Source: Glycomyces sp. NRRL B-16210 (lineage in GTDB: Bacteria > Actinomycetota > Actinomycetes > Mycobacteriales > Micromonosporaceae). Taken from it: a DNA stretch of 64,000 bases. The notes under the pieces are model-generated. The model had not been told where the DNA came from, made no database searches, and saw only the letters and a list, made by a program, of their open reading frames with translations. Where the stretch lies: NCBI RefSeq assembly GCF_000719515.1, contig NZ_JOGR01000007.1:186001-250000 (forward strand), given 5' to 3'. Position numbers and translations under genes: made by a program. Below are positions 8,967 through 17,160 of the stretch, piece by piece; position 1 is the first letter of the stretch, and each line of letters begins with the position of its first letter.

Positions 8967-10274
8967 ATGCCTTCTTCTGTGACCACGAGAATCGAACGCC
9001 TCGAAGTCCACGACGTCCGGTTCCCGACCGCGACCGCCGGCGACGGCTCGGACTCGATCAACCGCGCCGACTACTCCGCCTGCTACGTCGAACTCCACAC
9101 CGACGGCGGCCCCACCGGCACCGGCTTCACCTTCACCGGCGGACGCGGCACCGAGATCGTCGCCCAGGCCGTCAAGGCCTTCGCGCACCTCGTGGTCGGC
9201 AAGACGATCGAGCAGATCTTCGCCAACCCCGTCGAGTTCTCCCGCTCGATCGTCCAGGAACCGCAGATCCGCTGGCTCGGCCCCGAGAAAGGCGCCACCC
9301 ACATGGCCGTCGGCGCCATCGTCAACGCCGTATGGGACCTGCGCGCCAAACTCGAGGGCAAACCCATGTGGCGGCTCCTCGCCGAAATGGACTCCGCCGA
9401 ACTCGCCGCCCAGATCGACTACCGCCACATCGAGGACGAACTCACTCCCGCCGAGGCCGAAGCGATCCTCGACGCCGGCCGCGACGGCTACGACGAGCGC
9501 CTCAAAGTCCTCCAGACCGACGGCTTCCCCTCCTACACCACCTCCGTCGGCTGGCTCGGCTACTCCGACGACAAGGTCCGCGCCCTCACCGAACAGGCCG
9601 TCGCCGACGGCTGGAGCGCCGCCAAGATGAAAGTCGGCTCACCCGACGTCGCCGACGACGTCCGCCGCGCCGGCATCATCCGCGACGTCCTCGGCCCCGA
9701 CCGCCTCCTCATGATGGACGCCAACCAGATCTGGTCGGTCCCCGAGGCGATCGACAACATGAAGCAGCTCGCCGCCTTCGACCCCTACTGGATCGAAGAA
9801 CCCACCCACCCCGACGACATCCTCGGCCACGCCAGGATCGCCAAGGCCGTCGCCCCCATCCGCGTCGCCACCGGCGAAGTCGCCGCCAACCGCGTCATCT
9901 TCAAACAACTCCTCCAAGCCGAGGCCATCCGCGTCTGCCAGATCGACGCCTGCCGGGTCGGCGGCGTCCCCGAAGTCCTCGCCACCCTCCTCATGGCCGC
10001 CAAGCACGGCGTCGAAGTCTGCCCGCACTCCGGCGGCGTCGGACTGTGCGAATACGTGCAGCACCTCGGCATGTTCGAATACCTTCGAATCGGGAAGACC
10101 CTGGAGGGCCGCATGATCGAGTACGTCGACCACCTGCACGAGCACTACGCCGACCCCGTCACCGTCGTCGACGGCAAATACCAGCTGCCCACCCAGCCGG
10201 GCTACTCCGTCACCCTCAAAGACGAGTCCATCGCCGAATACTCCTTCCCGAACGGACCGGCATGGAGCGCCTGA
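8967..10274 (+). CDS. L-fuconate dehydratase-like enolase-superfamily enzyme
   Basis: Acid-sugar dehydratase of 435 residues, Mg2+-dependent. From memory it resembles characterised L-fuconate dehydratases along its length (HDVRFPT, GSD near residue 28, IRWLGPEKG, YTTSVGWLGYSDDK). Enolase-superfamily catalytic positions are visible: KMK general base (about residue 217), metal ligands in MMDAN, WIEEP and ATGE, and the catalytic His in CPHSGGVGLCE. After the third metal ligand the sequence reads GEVAANR, where I recall GEH in fuconate dehydratases. It follows uxaC by 5 bp and overlaps the next gene by 13 bp. No uxuA or uxaA is present, so it may serve here as the mannonate or altronate dehydratase; L-fuconate itself is also possible. 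Confidence 0.85.
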   Translation: MPSSVTTRIERLEVHDVRFPTATAGDGSDSINRADYSACYVELHTDGGPTGTGFTFTGGRGTEIVAQAVKAFAHLVVGKTIEQIFANPVEFSRSIVQEPQIRWLGPEKGATHMAVGAIVNAVWDLRAKLEGKPMWRLLAEMDSAELAAQIDYRHIEDELTPAEAEAILDAGRDGYDERLKVLQTDGFPSYTTSVGWLGYSDDKVRALTEQAVADGWSAAKMKVGSPDVADDVRRAGIIRDVLGPDRLLMMDANQIWSVPEAIDNMKQLAAFDPYWIEEPTHPDDILGHARIAKAVAPIRVATGEVAANRVIFKQLLQAEAIRVCQIDACRVGGVPEVLATLLMAAKHGVEVCPHSGGVGLCEYVQHLGMFEYLRIGKTLEGRMIEYVDHLHEHYADPVTVVDGKYQLPTQPGYSVTLKDESIAEYSFPNGPAWSA

Positions 10275-11635
10275 GCAACGCCAACGCCAAGCGGCTCCCC
10301 GGGGACGTGCGCGTCCCCGGGGACCGCCCCCAGACCTCCGGCGTCCTCCACCTCGGCGCCGGCGCCTTCCACCGCGCCCACCAGGCCGTCTACACCGACG
10401 ACACCGACTGGGGCATCACCGTCGCCGCACCCCGCTCACGCGGCGTCATCGACGCCCTCGCCGCCCAGGACGGCCTGTTCACCGTCGCCACCCTCGGCCC
10501 CGAAGGCGCCTCCATGCGCGTGGTCGGCGCCATCGTCGACACCCTCCACATCGCCACCGAACGCGAACGCGCCCTCGACCTCATCGCCGCCGACACCACC
10601 CACGTCATCACCCTCACCATCACCGAGAAGGCCTACCGCGACCCCAACGGCATCCCCGGCCTCCTCGCCGCCGGCATCGCCCGCCGCGCCGCCCGCAGCG
10701 GACCCCCGCTCACCGTCCTGTGCTGCGACAACCTCCCCGACAACGGCAAGACCACCCGCGACGCCGTCGAACCGCTCTTCGACCCCATGACCCGCGAATG
10801 GGCCGAGACCAACCTCGCCTTCCCCTCCAGCATGGTCGACCGGATCGTCCCGGCATCCACCCCGGCGACCTACGAACGCGCACTCCTCGAACTCGGCGTC
10901 ACCGACCTCGCCGCCGTCGAGGCCGAACCGTTCACCCAATGGGTCATCGAAGACGACTTCGCCGGACCCCGACCCGACTGGAAGGCCACCTACACCAACG
11001 ACGTCGCCGGCTGGGAACGGCTCAAACTGCGCACCCTCAACGGCGTCCACTCCACCCTCGCCTACCTCGGCGCCCTCGCCGACGTCGAGACCGTCAGCGA
11101 CACCCTCGCCCTCCCCGGCGCCGAGAACTTCGCCCGCTGGCTCATCGGCGAACAGATCGCACCCAGCTTCACCCCGCCCGACGGCCAGGACACCCACGCC
11201 TACGGCGAAAGCGTCCTCGAACGCTTCCGCAACCCCGCCATCCGCCACCGCTGCCTCCAGATCGCCATGGACGGCAGCCAGAAACTCCCGCAGCGGCTCT
11301 TCGCCACCATCGCCGACCTCGCCCAAGCCGACCCCGCCGGGAACACCGTCGACCTCGACCTCATCGCACTCCCGGTCGCCGCCTGGACCCGCTTCTGCGC
11401 CGGACGCAGCGACGCCGGCGCCGAACTGCCCCTCGACGACCCCCTCAAAGACGTCATACGCCAGAGCCTCGCCGCCGCCGGCACCAACCCGGCCGCGAGA
11501 ATAGACGCGATCCTCGGCATCCGACAGGTCGTCCCCGAACCCGTCGCCGACAACCACCAGCTTCGCCGTGCCGCCGCCAAATGGCTGCGCGAACTCGACC
11601 GCCACGGCGCCGCCACCACACTGGAGCACCTCTGA
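10262..11635 (+). CDS. Mannitol dehydrogenase-family oxidoreductase, probable fructuronate/tagaturonate reductase
   Basis: NAD-dependent polyol or hexuronate reductase of 457 residues. The N-terminal domain has GVLHLGAGAFHRAHQ; TITEKAY and CDNLPDNGK are family motifs; the C-terminal domain carries LRTLNGVHSTLAYLG (the NGxHS block). The ATG at 10262 overlaps the dehydratase gene by 13 bp, and the stop touches the next start. Downstream of UxaC the expected reaction is fructuronate to mannonate (UxuB) or tagaturonate to altronate (UxaB). Mannitol or arabinitol dehydrogenase activity cannot be excluded from sequence alone. Confidence 0.88.
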   Translation: MERLSNANAKRLPGDVRVPGDRPQTSGVLHLGAGAFHRAHQAVYTDDTDWGITVAAPRSRGVIDALAAQDGLFTVATLGPEGASMRVVGAIVDTLHIATERERALDLIAADTTHVITLTITEKAYRDPNGIPGLLAAGIARRAARSGPPLTVLCCDNLPDNGKTTRDAVEPLFDPMTREWAETNLAFPSSMVDRIVPASTPATYERALLELGVTDLAAVEAEPFTQWVIEDDFAGPRPDWKATYTNDVAGWERLKLRTLNGVHSTLAYLGALADVETVSDTLALPGAENFARWLIGEQIAPSFTPPDGQDTHAYGESVLERFRNPAIRHRCLQIAMDGSQKLPQRLFATIADLAQADPAGNTVDLDLIALPVAAWTRFCAGRSDAGAELPLDDPLKDVIRQSLAAAGTNPAARIDAILGIRQVVPEPVADNHQLRRAAAKWLRELDRHGAATTLEHL

Positions 11636-12745
11636 ATGGAAACCCCGCGCATCGCCCTCGTCGGCGCCAACGGATACGGACTCCACCACCGCCGCAACCT
11701 CGAACCGCGACGCCGCAGCGGCGAGATCGCCTTCGTCGGCCTCTGCGACACCGCCGAGATCTACGAGGACGACACGATCCCGCTCGCCGGCCTCCCCGTC
11801 TACGACGATTACCTGACGATGCTCGACGAGACCGACCCCCACGTGGTCGTCATCGCCACCCCGCCGCCCACGCACCTGCCCATCGCCAGCGCCGCCATGC
11901 GCAACGGCAGCGACGTCTACCTCGAGAAACCCCCCGTCGCCAACCTCGAGGAGTACGCCGCCCTCTACTCCACCATGGTCGAGACCGGACGCAACGTCCA
12001 AGTCGGATTCCAAGCCCTCGGCTCCCACGCCTTCAACGCCCTCAGAGACGCCGTCGAAGCCGGACGCCTCGGCGAGATCACCTCCGTCGGCGTCGCCGGA
12101 TCCTGGCGCCGCCCCGACGCCTACTACCGCCGCTCCCCATGGGCCGGCAAACGCGAGGTCGACGGCACCCTCGTCGCCGACGGCGCCCTCGCCAACCCCT
12201 TCGCGCACGCCTCCCAGCAGGCCATCGCGCTGGCGGGCGACTGGCCGCTGGCGGGCCCGATCGAGCTGGAGCGGCTGCGCTGCCGCGAGAGCATCGAAGT
12301 GGACGACACGGCCGTGTGGCGCGCGACGAACAAGAACGGCGTGCGGATCACCGTGGCCGTGACCGTCTGCGGGGACCGCAAGCTCGAAGGCGACATCTAC
12401 GTGCGCGGCACCGAGGGCGAGGCGTGGCTGGAGTACACCACCGACCGCCTGATCCTGCCCGGCGAGACCGAGGCGAAGCAGTACGGGCGCACCGACCTGC
12501 TCGACAACCTCCTGGCGCACCGCCAGCGCGGCATCGGCCTCATCTCGGGGCTGCGCCGCTCGAAGACCTTCACCGGGGTCCTGGAGCGGGTCCTGAACGA
12601 CCCGGTCCCGCGCCTGGTGGGGGAGGAGCACCTCGAACGCGCCGAGGACGACACCGTGACGATCCTGAAGGGGGCCGACCGCGCCGTGGAGGAGGCCGCC
12701 AAGGGTGGCAGACTCTTCAGCGAACTCGATCTCCCTTGGGGGTGA
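11636..12745 (+). CDS. Second Gfo/Idh/MocA-family oxidoreductase
   Basis: Predicted NAD(P)-dependent sugar dehydrogenase of 369 residues, about average for the family. The Rossmann motif is IALVGANGYGLHHRRN, and the catalytic Lys lies in YLEKPPVANLEE (about residue 98). The C-terminal domain is less clearly conserved than in the paralogue at 6158: the usual GGxxxDxxxH block is replaced by DGALANPFAHASQQ. The ATG at 11636 directly follows the previous stop, so it is the fifth gene of the operon. Codon use changes noticeably from about 12200 onward, with fewer runs of C-ending codons than the first 550 bp. Confidence 0.85.
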   Translation: METPRIALVGANGYGLHHRRNLEPRRRSGEIAFVGLCDTAEIYEDDTIPLAGLPVYDDYLTMLDETDPHVVVIATPPPTHLPIASAAMRNGSDVYLEKPPVANLEEYAALYSTMVETGRNVQVGFQALGSHAFNALRDAVEAGRLGEITSVGVAGSWRRPDAYYRRSPWAGKREVDGTLVADGALANPFAHASQQAIALAGDWPLAGPIELERLRCRESIEVDDTAVWRATNKNGVRITVAVTVCGDRKLEGDIYVRGTEGEAWLEYTTDRLILPGETEAKQYGRTDLLDNLLAHRQRGIGLISGLRRSKTFTGVLERVLNDPVPRLVGEEHLERAEDDTVTILKGADRAVEEAAKGGRLFSELDLPWG

Positions 12746-12751
12746 AGGACT

Positions 12752-13102
12752 TTGGTCCTCTTCGCGCGCATCCTGGCGCTGCCGGTCAGTCTCGTCCTCA
12801 TCTGGTGGCTGGCCTCAGACGCCGATTACCGCTCCGACAACATCTTCGCGCTGCCCGACCTCGCCTTCTCGCTGCTCCTGGTCGTGGCCGCGTTCCTGCC
12901 GCGCCGCGCGGCCGTGCCGCTGCTGACCGTCGGGTTCTACTTCGGATCCGGCGTGATCACGGTGGCGGCCTTCGAGCGGCTCGCCGGGGGCGACACCGGT
13001 CCCGGCGTCCTCAACTTCGCGATCGCCGCCCTCTACCTCGCCACGGCGCTCGTCCTGTCGTTCAAGGTCGGGCTCACCTCCCGGCCCGCGCCGCAGCCGT
13101 AG
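12752..13102 (+). CDS. Small integral membrane protein of unknown function
   Basis: A 116-residue protein with about four hydrophobic segments (residues 4-20, 33-48, 54-72 and 88-106) and a short polar C-terminal tail. The start is a TTG at 12752, 6 bp after the upstream stop, with a weak GAAGG before it. It ends the uronate operon and is followed by a perfect hairpin. No family recognised. Confidence 0.65.
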   Translation: MVLFARILALPVSLVLIWWLASDADYRSDNIFALPDLAFSLLLVVAAFLPRRAAVPLLTVGFYFGSGVITVAAFERLAGGDTGPGVLNFAIAALYLATALVLSFKVGLTSRPAPQP

Positions 13103-13118
13103 GCGCTCCGAGCAGTGC

Positions 13119-13151
13119 GAAGGCCTCCGGGGCTCGGCCCCGGAGGCCTTC
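13119..13151. terminator. Perfect 14-bp hairpin between convergent genes
   Basis: GAAGGCCTCCGGGG / CCCCGGAGGCCTTC with a 5-nt loop and no T tract. It separates the uronate operon from the convergent pectate lyase gene. Confidence 0.85.
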
Positions 13152-13166
13152 GTCATCTCAGGCGGT

Positions 13167-14591
13167 TCATCTGGCGCCGGCGCCTCCCGTCACGATCGAT
13201 TTGACCTGGGAGGGCGTATCGAGCGTGTAGCTGTACGGGATGTTCCCGACCGAGCCGCTGGAGACCGGCGTGGGGGAGCCGACCAGGTGGTTGTTCCTGG
13301 ACACGACCCGGCCCGGGCCCGAGGCGGCCTGTCCGATGTCGACGGCGCGGTTGACGTTCTCCAGGTAGTTCCCCTCGAACAGGACCCCGGCGTTCTCGGT
13401 GGTGGCCACGCAGTAGGAGCCGATGTTGACGTAGAAGTTGTTGTAGACGTGGACGGGGTCGGCGAAGCGGACCCGCGGGGTGCGCTGGTTGGTGCCGTTG
13501 AAGTAGTTGTGGTGGTAGGTCACCCGCAGGTGCCCGATGTCCTGGCTCCCGTTGGAGTCGGAGTGGCCCAGCAGCATCGTCTTGTCGGTGCCGTTGAACC
13601 GGTTCCACGACACCGTGATGAAGTCCGAGCCGCGCTTGATGTCGAGCGCGCCGTCGTACCCGGTGCCGAAGGTGTTGTGGTCGAACCAGATGTTCGTGGA
13701 CTCGTCCTGGACGTTGATCGCGTCGTCGGACCAGTTGTTGAAGGTCAGGTTCTGGACGATGATGTTGCGCACGGAGTCGAAGTTGAGCCCGCCGCCGGTG
13801 ATCGTGGCCCCGGAGTTGCCGATGATCGTGGTGTTGGACCCGACGTTGACCATCCCCGAGAGCGCGATGGTGCCGCTGACGCGGACGGTCTTGGCGCTGT
13901 TGCCGGAGACGGCCGAGGTGAAGGCCGAGGCGGAGGACACGGTCGTGGAGGAGCCGCCGGCGCCGCCGGTGGTCCCGCCGTTCTGGGTCGCCCAGCCCTG
14001 GAGGCCCTGCGGCGTCGGGGTGCCCCCGCCGCCGGCCGGGGTCGCGCGCCACTGCTGGTTCCAGCCGCCGGTCGCGGTGAACTGCGAGATCCTCGCGCCC
14101 GAGGAGGTCGACCACTCCCAGACGTCGAGCGCCTTGCCGGAGAAGCGGTTCACGAACGTGAGGTACCCCTCCGAGCTCTCGGTGATCGTCCACTGCTGGT
14201 TGGTGCCGCCCAGGTCGGTGTACTGGGCGATGGTGGCGCCGTCCTCGGCGTTCCACTCCCAGATGTCGAGGACCAGGTTGGAGTGGCGCACTTGGATCTT
14301 GTAGTAGCCGCCGCCGGCGTCGAGGAAGCGGAACTGCTGGCTGGTGGCGCTGCTCGCCGAGTTCTGGACGAGCTGGGCGCCGCCGGAGGTCGAGCCGCCC
14401 TGGACGTCCAGGTTGAGACCGGAGTGCCGGGAGGCGAGCGTGTACCACGTTCCGGTCTCGAAGGCGTTCGACGCGGCGGGCTTGAGGACGCTGATCGACA
14501 GGGCCGCCAGCATTGCGGCGCAGAAGGCCGCGATCATCCAGACCACGCGTCTGGACAGGCGTCCGGGTCGGACTGATGACAGGGTCGACAT
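13167..14591 (-). CDS. Secreted pectate lyase (PL1) with N-terminal ricin-type CBM13 domain
   Basis: Extracellular polygalacturonate lyase of 474 residues. An N-terminal signal (LSRRVVWMIAAFCAAMLAAL, with a paired Arg that could be Tat or Sec) precedes a ricin-type carbohydrate-binding domain with three QXW-type repeats (QQFRF, QQW, QQW; about residues 45-170), a Gly/Pro linker, and a PL1 beta-helix. The helix carries IWFDHN and RVTYHHN followed by the RTPRVRF motif that holds the catalytic Arg. The ATG at 14591 has AAGGAAG upstream; the earlier in-frame ATG at 14678 would hide the signal peptide. It lies beside a second PL1 gene, probably after tandem duplication. Confidence 0.93.
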   Translation of the reverse strand: MSTLSSVRPGRLSRRVVWMIAAFCAAMLAALSISVLKPAASNAFETGTWYTLASRHSGLNLDVQGGSTSGGAQLVQNSASSATSQQFRFLDAGGGYYKIQVRHSNLVLDIWEWNAEDGATIAQYTDLGGTNQQWTITESSEGYLTFVNRFSGKALDVWEWSTSSGARISQFTATGGWNQQWRATPAGGGGTPTPQGLQGWATQNGGTTGGAGGSSTTVSSASAFTSAVSGNSAKTVRVSGTIALSGMVNVGSNTTIIGNSGATITGGGLNFDSVRNIIVQNLTFNNWSDDAINVQDESTNIWFDHNTFGTGYDGALDIKRGSDFITVSWNRFNGTDKTMLLGHSDSNGSQDIGHLRVTYHHNYFNGTNQRTPRVRFADPVHVYNNFYVNIGSYCVATTENAGVLFEGNYLENVNRAVDIGQAASGPGRVVSRNNHLVGSPTPVSSGSVGNIPYSYTLDTPSQVKSIVTGGAGAR

Positions 14592-14648
14592 CGGCGACTT
14601 CCTTTCGATGGAGGGGGAGTCCCAACATATTGAAGGGTCTCGATGTTG

Positions 14649-14678
14649 ACGGTAAACCCCCAGGGACAGCGTTTGCAA
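14649..14678 (-). promoter_or_regulatory. Promoter with LacI-like operator for the CBM13 pectate lyase
   Basis: On the minus strand, TTGCAA (14673-14678) and TACCGT (14649-14654) are separated by 18 bp. The -35 box lies in GCAAACGCTGTC (14665-14676), which matches the GCAAnCGnTTGC operator at all defined positions but two. The gene starts about 58 bp downstream of the -10 box. Confidence 0.6.
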
Positions 14679-14700
14679 GACCTCAGTCCAAAATAGAAAG

Positions 14701-14734
14701 AGACGGGACCGGCGATGTCTCGCCGGTCCCGTCT
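14701..14734 (-). terminator. Terminator of the second pectate lyase gene
   Basis: A perfect 15-bp stem (AGACGGGACCGGCGA and its complement) with a 4-nt loop. In the minus direction it is followed by a T-rich tract (CTTTCTATTTT), an unusually classical terminator for this genome. It insulates the two lyase genes. Confidence 0.88.
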
Positions 14735-14764
14735 GACAGGAAGTGTCTATTGAGGTGGGTGAGG

Positions 14765-15766
14765 TCAGCTGGCCCCGGCCCCGTCGCTCACGATCCCCGG
14801 GATCTGGTCCGCGGGGTCGGCCGAGTAGCTGTACGGCAGATCGGTGTTCACCGAGCCGTTCGTCAGGATCGGCCCGGAGCCGTCGAGCACGTTGTCGAAC
14901 TCGACCAGGCGCCCCGGGTCCGAGGAGCCCTCGCCGATGTGCGTCGGGTCCTCGGTGTTCTCGAAGTAGTTCGCCTCCACGATCACGCCCGCGTCCATCG
15001 TGGTCGCGACCCCGTAGGAGCCGACGTTCCGGTAGTAGTTGTTCAGCACGTGGACCTGCTCGCCGAAGCGCACCCGCGGGTTGCGCTGGTTCGTGCCGTT
15101 GAAGTAGTTGTGGTGGTACGTCACCCGCAGGTGACCGACGTCCTGGCCCGCGTTGTCGTCGGAGTGCCCCAGGAGCATGTTCTTGTCGTGCCCGTCGAAC
15201 CGGTTCCAGTCGATCGTCACGTAGTCCGAGCCGCGCTTGACGTCCACGCAGCCGTCGTAGCCGACGCCGAAGGTGTTGTGGTGGATCCAGATGTTCGTCG
15301 CCGACTCCTGGACGTTGATCGCGTCGTCGTCCCAGTCGTCGAAGGTCAGGTTGGTGATGATGATGTTCGAGTCGCCCGAGATGTTCAGGCCGCCGCCGGT
15401 GATCCTCGCGCCCGAGGCGCCGGTCACCGTCGTGTTCGCGGCGACGTTGTTCATCCCCGAGATGCTGATCGAGCCGGTCAGGCGCACGACGAGGCCGCCT
15501 TCGCCGATCGCGGCCAGGAACTCGCTGGCGCTGGAGACGTCGACCTGCTCGGAGCCGCCGGAGACGCCCCCGTTCAGGCTCGCCCAGCCGATGACGGACT
15601 GGGCCGCGCCGACGTCGGACGCGGCCTGGCCGGCGTCGGCGGCGTTCTCTGCGCTGGCGTGCTGGGAGGCCCAGACGCCGAGGCCGCTGGCGGCCGCCGC
15701 GGCGCCCGCGCCGGAGGCCAGGAGCACGCGCCGCTTGATGCGCGGAACTGCCGGGTTGGTGCTCAC
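14765..15766 (-). CDS. Secreted pectate lyase (PL1), single-domain, probable Tat substrate
   Basis: Extracellular pectate lyase of 333 residues. The signal KRRVLLASGAGAAAAASG fits a twin-arginine signal. The rest is a PL1 beta-helix with IWIHHN, RVTYHHN and the RNPRVRF motif with the catalytic Arg. The catalytic domain is closely similar to that of the neighbouring gene but has no carbohydrate-binding module. The start is the GTG at 15766, preceded by AGAGGAA; the upstream frame to 15946 reads through the promoter. It carries its own LacI-operator promoter and its own terminator, so it is a separate transcription unit. Confidence 0.92.
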   Translation of the reverse strand: MSTNPAVPRIKRRVLLASGAGAAAAASGLGVWASQHASAENAADAGQAASDVGAAQSVIGWASLNGGVSGGSEQVDVSSASEFLAAIGEGGLVVRLTGSISISGMNNVAANTTVTGASGARITGGGLNISGDSNIIITNLTFDDWDDDAINVQESATNIWIHHNTFGVGYDGCVDVKRGSDYVTIDWNRFDGHDKNMLLGHSDDNAGQDVGHLRVTYHHNYFNGTNQRNPRVRFGEQVHVLNNYYRNVGSYGVATTMDAGVIVEANYFENTEDPTHIGEGSSDPGRLVEFDNVLDGSGPILTNGSVNTDLPYSYSADPADQIPGIVSDGAGAS

Positions 15767-15839
15767 GATTGCGTTCCTCTCGATTGTCGGATTGACGGCA
15801 TTCCCGTAGTTTGTTGGGAATGCATTGAAATGTATCGAT

Positions 15840-15876
15840 ATGGTATCCGGCTTCAATCGGGATGGCAACCGATTGC
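15840..15876 (-). promoter_or_regulatory. Promoter with perfect LacI-type operator for the second pectate lyase
   Basis: On the minus strand, TTGCCA (15863-15868) and TACCAT (15840-15845) are 17 bp apart. The palindrome GCAACCGATTGC (15865-15876) overlaps the -35 box and fits GCAAnCGnTTGC exactly, with the CG centre typical of LacI-family operators. It implies repression until a pectin-derived inducer appears. Confidence 0.75.
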
Positions 15877-16009
15877 GGTGATGATTTCCGGGGAATCTCG
15901 GAGGGGTCATCGCCTCCCTGTCTACCACATAACGCGCGAAAGCCATATATCTACTTTCCGTAGTCGTCCGGTGCCCGAAACGGCTCTCGGAGCGCCCGCC
16001 GCCGCTCTT

Positions 16010-16066
16010 GGAAAACGCCTTCCCCCGTTGTGGACTTCTGCGTCGCGTGGTGCTACAAACGCTCCA
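16010..16066 (+). promoter_or_regulatory. Possible operator pair and leaderless promoter of the acetyl esterase
   Basis: Two CG-centred LacI-like half-palindromes precede the gene: GGAAAACGCCTTCC (16010-16023) and CAAACGCT within 16055-16066. TACAAA at 16054-16059 lies 6 bp before the ATG. With no Shine-Dalgarno sequence this would suit a -10 box for a leaderless mRNA. The match to the lyase operators is partial. Confidence 0.35.
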
Positions 16067-17034
16067 TGGCTCTTTTCGACCTCCCCCTGGAACAGCTCCG
16101 CGAGTACCGGCCCGACGTACCCGAACCGGCCGACTTCGACGAGTTCTGGAAGTCCACGCTCACCGAGGCGGGCGCCCACGACCTCGACGTCCGGATCACC
16201 CCGCACGAGACCGACCTGGTCACCGCGGAAGTCCAGGACCTGGTCTTCGCCGGCTTCGGCGGCCACCCGATCAAGGCCTGGCTCGTCAAGCCCAAGGGCG
16301 TCGAGGGGCCCCTGCCCTGCGTGGTCGAGTACATCGGCTACTCCGGCGGCCGCTCCTACCCGTGGGCGCACACGACCTTCCCGGCCGCCGGCTGGGCGCA
16401 CCTGGTCATGGACACCCGCGGCCAGGGCTACGGCAACTGGCAGCCCGGCGACACCGGCGACCCGTACGGCACGACCGGGCCGACCAACAAGGGCTGGATG
16501 ACCCAGGGCCTCGAGGACCCCGAGCACTACTACTACCGGCGCGTCTTCACCGACGCCTACCGCGCGGTCGACGTCGCCCGGGGCCTTGAGGGGATCGACC
16601 CGGACCGGATCGTGGTGGCGGGCGGCAGCCAGGGCGGCGGCATCGCGCAGGCGGTCGGCGGCCTGCGCGGCGACCTCGCGGGCGCGATGGTCGACGTGCC
16701 GTTCCTGACCTACTTCCGCCGCGCGGTGACGATCACCGACGCCTTCCCGTACCAGGAGCTCGTCGAGTTCCTCGCGGGCCAGCGCCTGCGCTCGGAGCGG
16801 GTCTTCGCGACCCTCGACTACTTCGACGGCGTCAACTTCGCCGCTCGCGGCACGGCCCCGGCGCTGTACTCGGTGGGCCTGATGGACGACATCTGCCCGC
16901 CGTCGACGGTCTTCGCGGCGTACAACCGCTGGCAGGGCGAGAAGCGGATCACCGTGTGGCCCTGGAACAAGCACGAGGGCGGCGGCATCCACCAACGAGG
17001 CGAGCACCTGAAGTTCCTCGCCGAACTGCGCTAA
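16066..17034 (+). CDS. Acetyl xylan esterase / cephalosporin-C deacetylase family (CE7)
   Basis: Alpha/beta-hydrolase deacetylase of 322 residues acting on acetylated oligosaccharides. It begins with the family-typical MALFDLPLEQLREYRP, has the RGQG oxyanion-region motif, the nucleophile in GGSQGGG (Ser about residue 185), the catalytic Asp in GLMDDICPP and the His in NKHEGGG. There is no signal peptide, so it probably deacetylates imported oligosaccharides inside the cell. It is divergent from the pectate lyases and may share their regulator, which would suit acetylated pectin or hemicellulose fragments. No ribosome-binding site is visible before the ATG. Confidence 0.92.
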   Translation: MALFDLPLEQLREYRPDVPEPADFDEFWKSTLTEAGAHDLDVRITPHETDLVTAEVQDLVFAGFGGHPIKAWLVKPKGVEGPLPCVVEYIGYSGGRSYPWAHTTFPAAGWAHLVMDTRGQGYGNWQPGDTGDPYGTTGPTNKGWMTQGLEDPEHYYYRRVFTDAYRAVDVARGLEGIDPDRIVVAGGSQGGGIAQAVGGLRGDLAGAMVDVPFLTYFRRAVTITDAFPYQELVEFLAGQRLRSERVFATLDYFDGVNFAARGTAPALYSVGLMDDICPPSTVFAAYNRWQGEKRITVWPWNKHEGGGIHQRGEHLKFLAELR

Positions 17035-17113
17035 CGGGCAGCCGCCGGGCGGCAATCCGAGCCGCGCCTCACGAGCCTTCTCAGATCTCCACCACGCCGT
17101 GCCTCCCGCCAAC

Positions 17114-17157
17114 GAACCGCGGGGTGCGACCCGAGAGGGTCGCACCCCGCGGTTCGC
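17114..17157. terminator. Perfect 20-bp hairpin between convergent genes
   Basis: A 20-bp perfect stem (17114-17133 with 17138-17157) around a GAGA loop, without a T tract. It lies between the convergent esterase and hisN genes. It is the longest hairpin seen in the window. Confidence 0.88.
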
Positions 17158-17160
17158 GCA

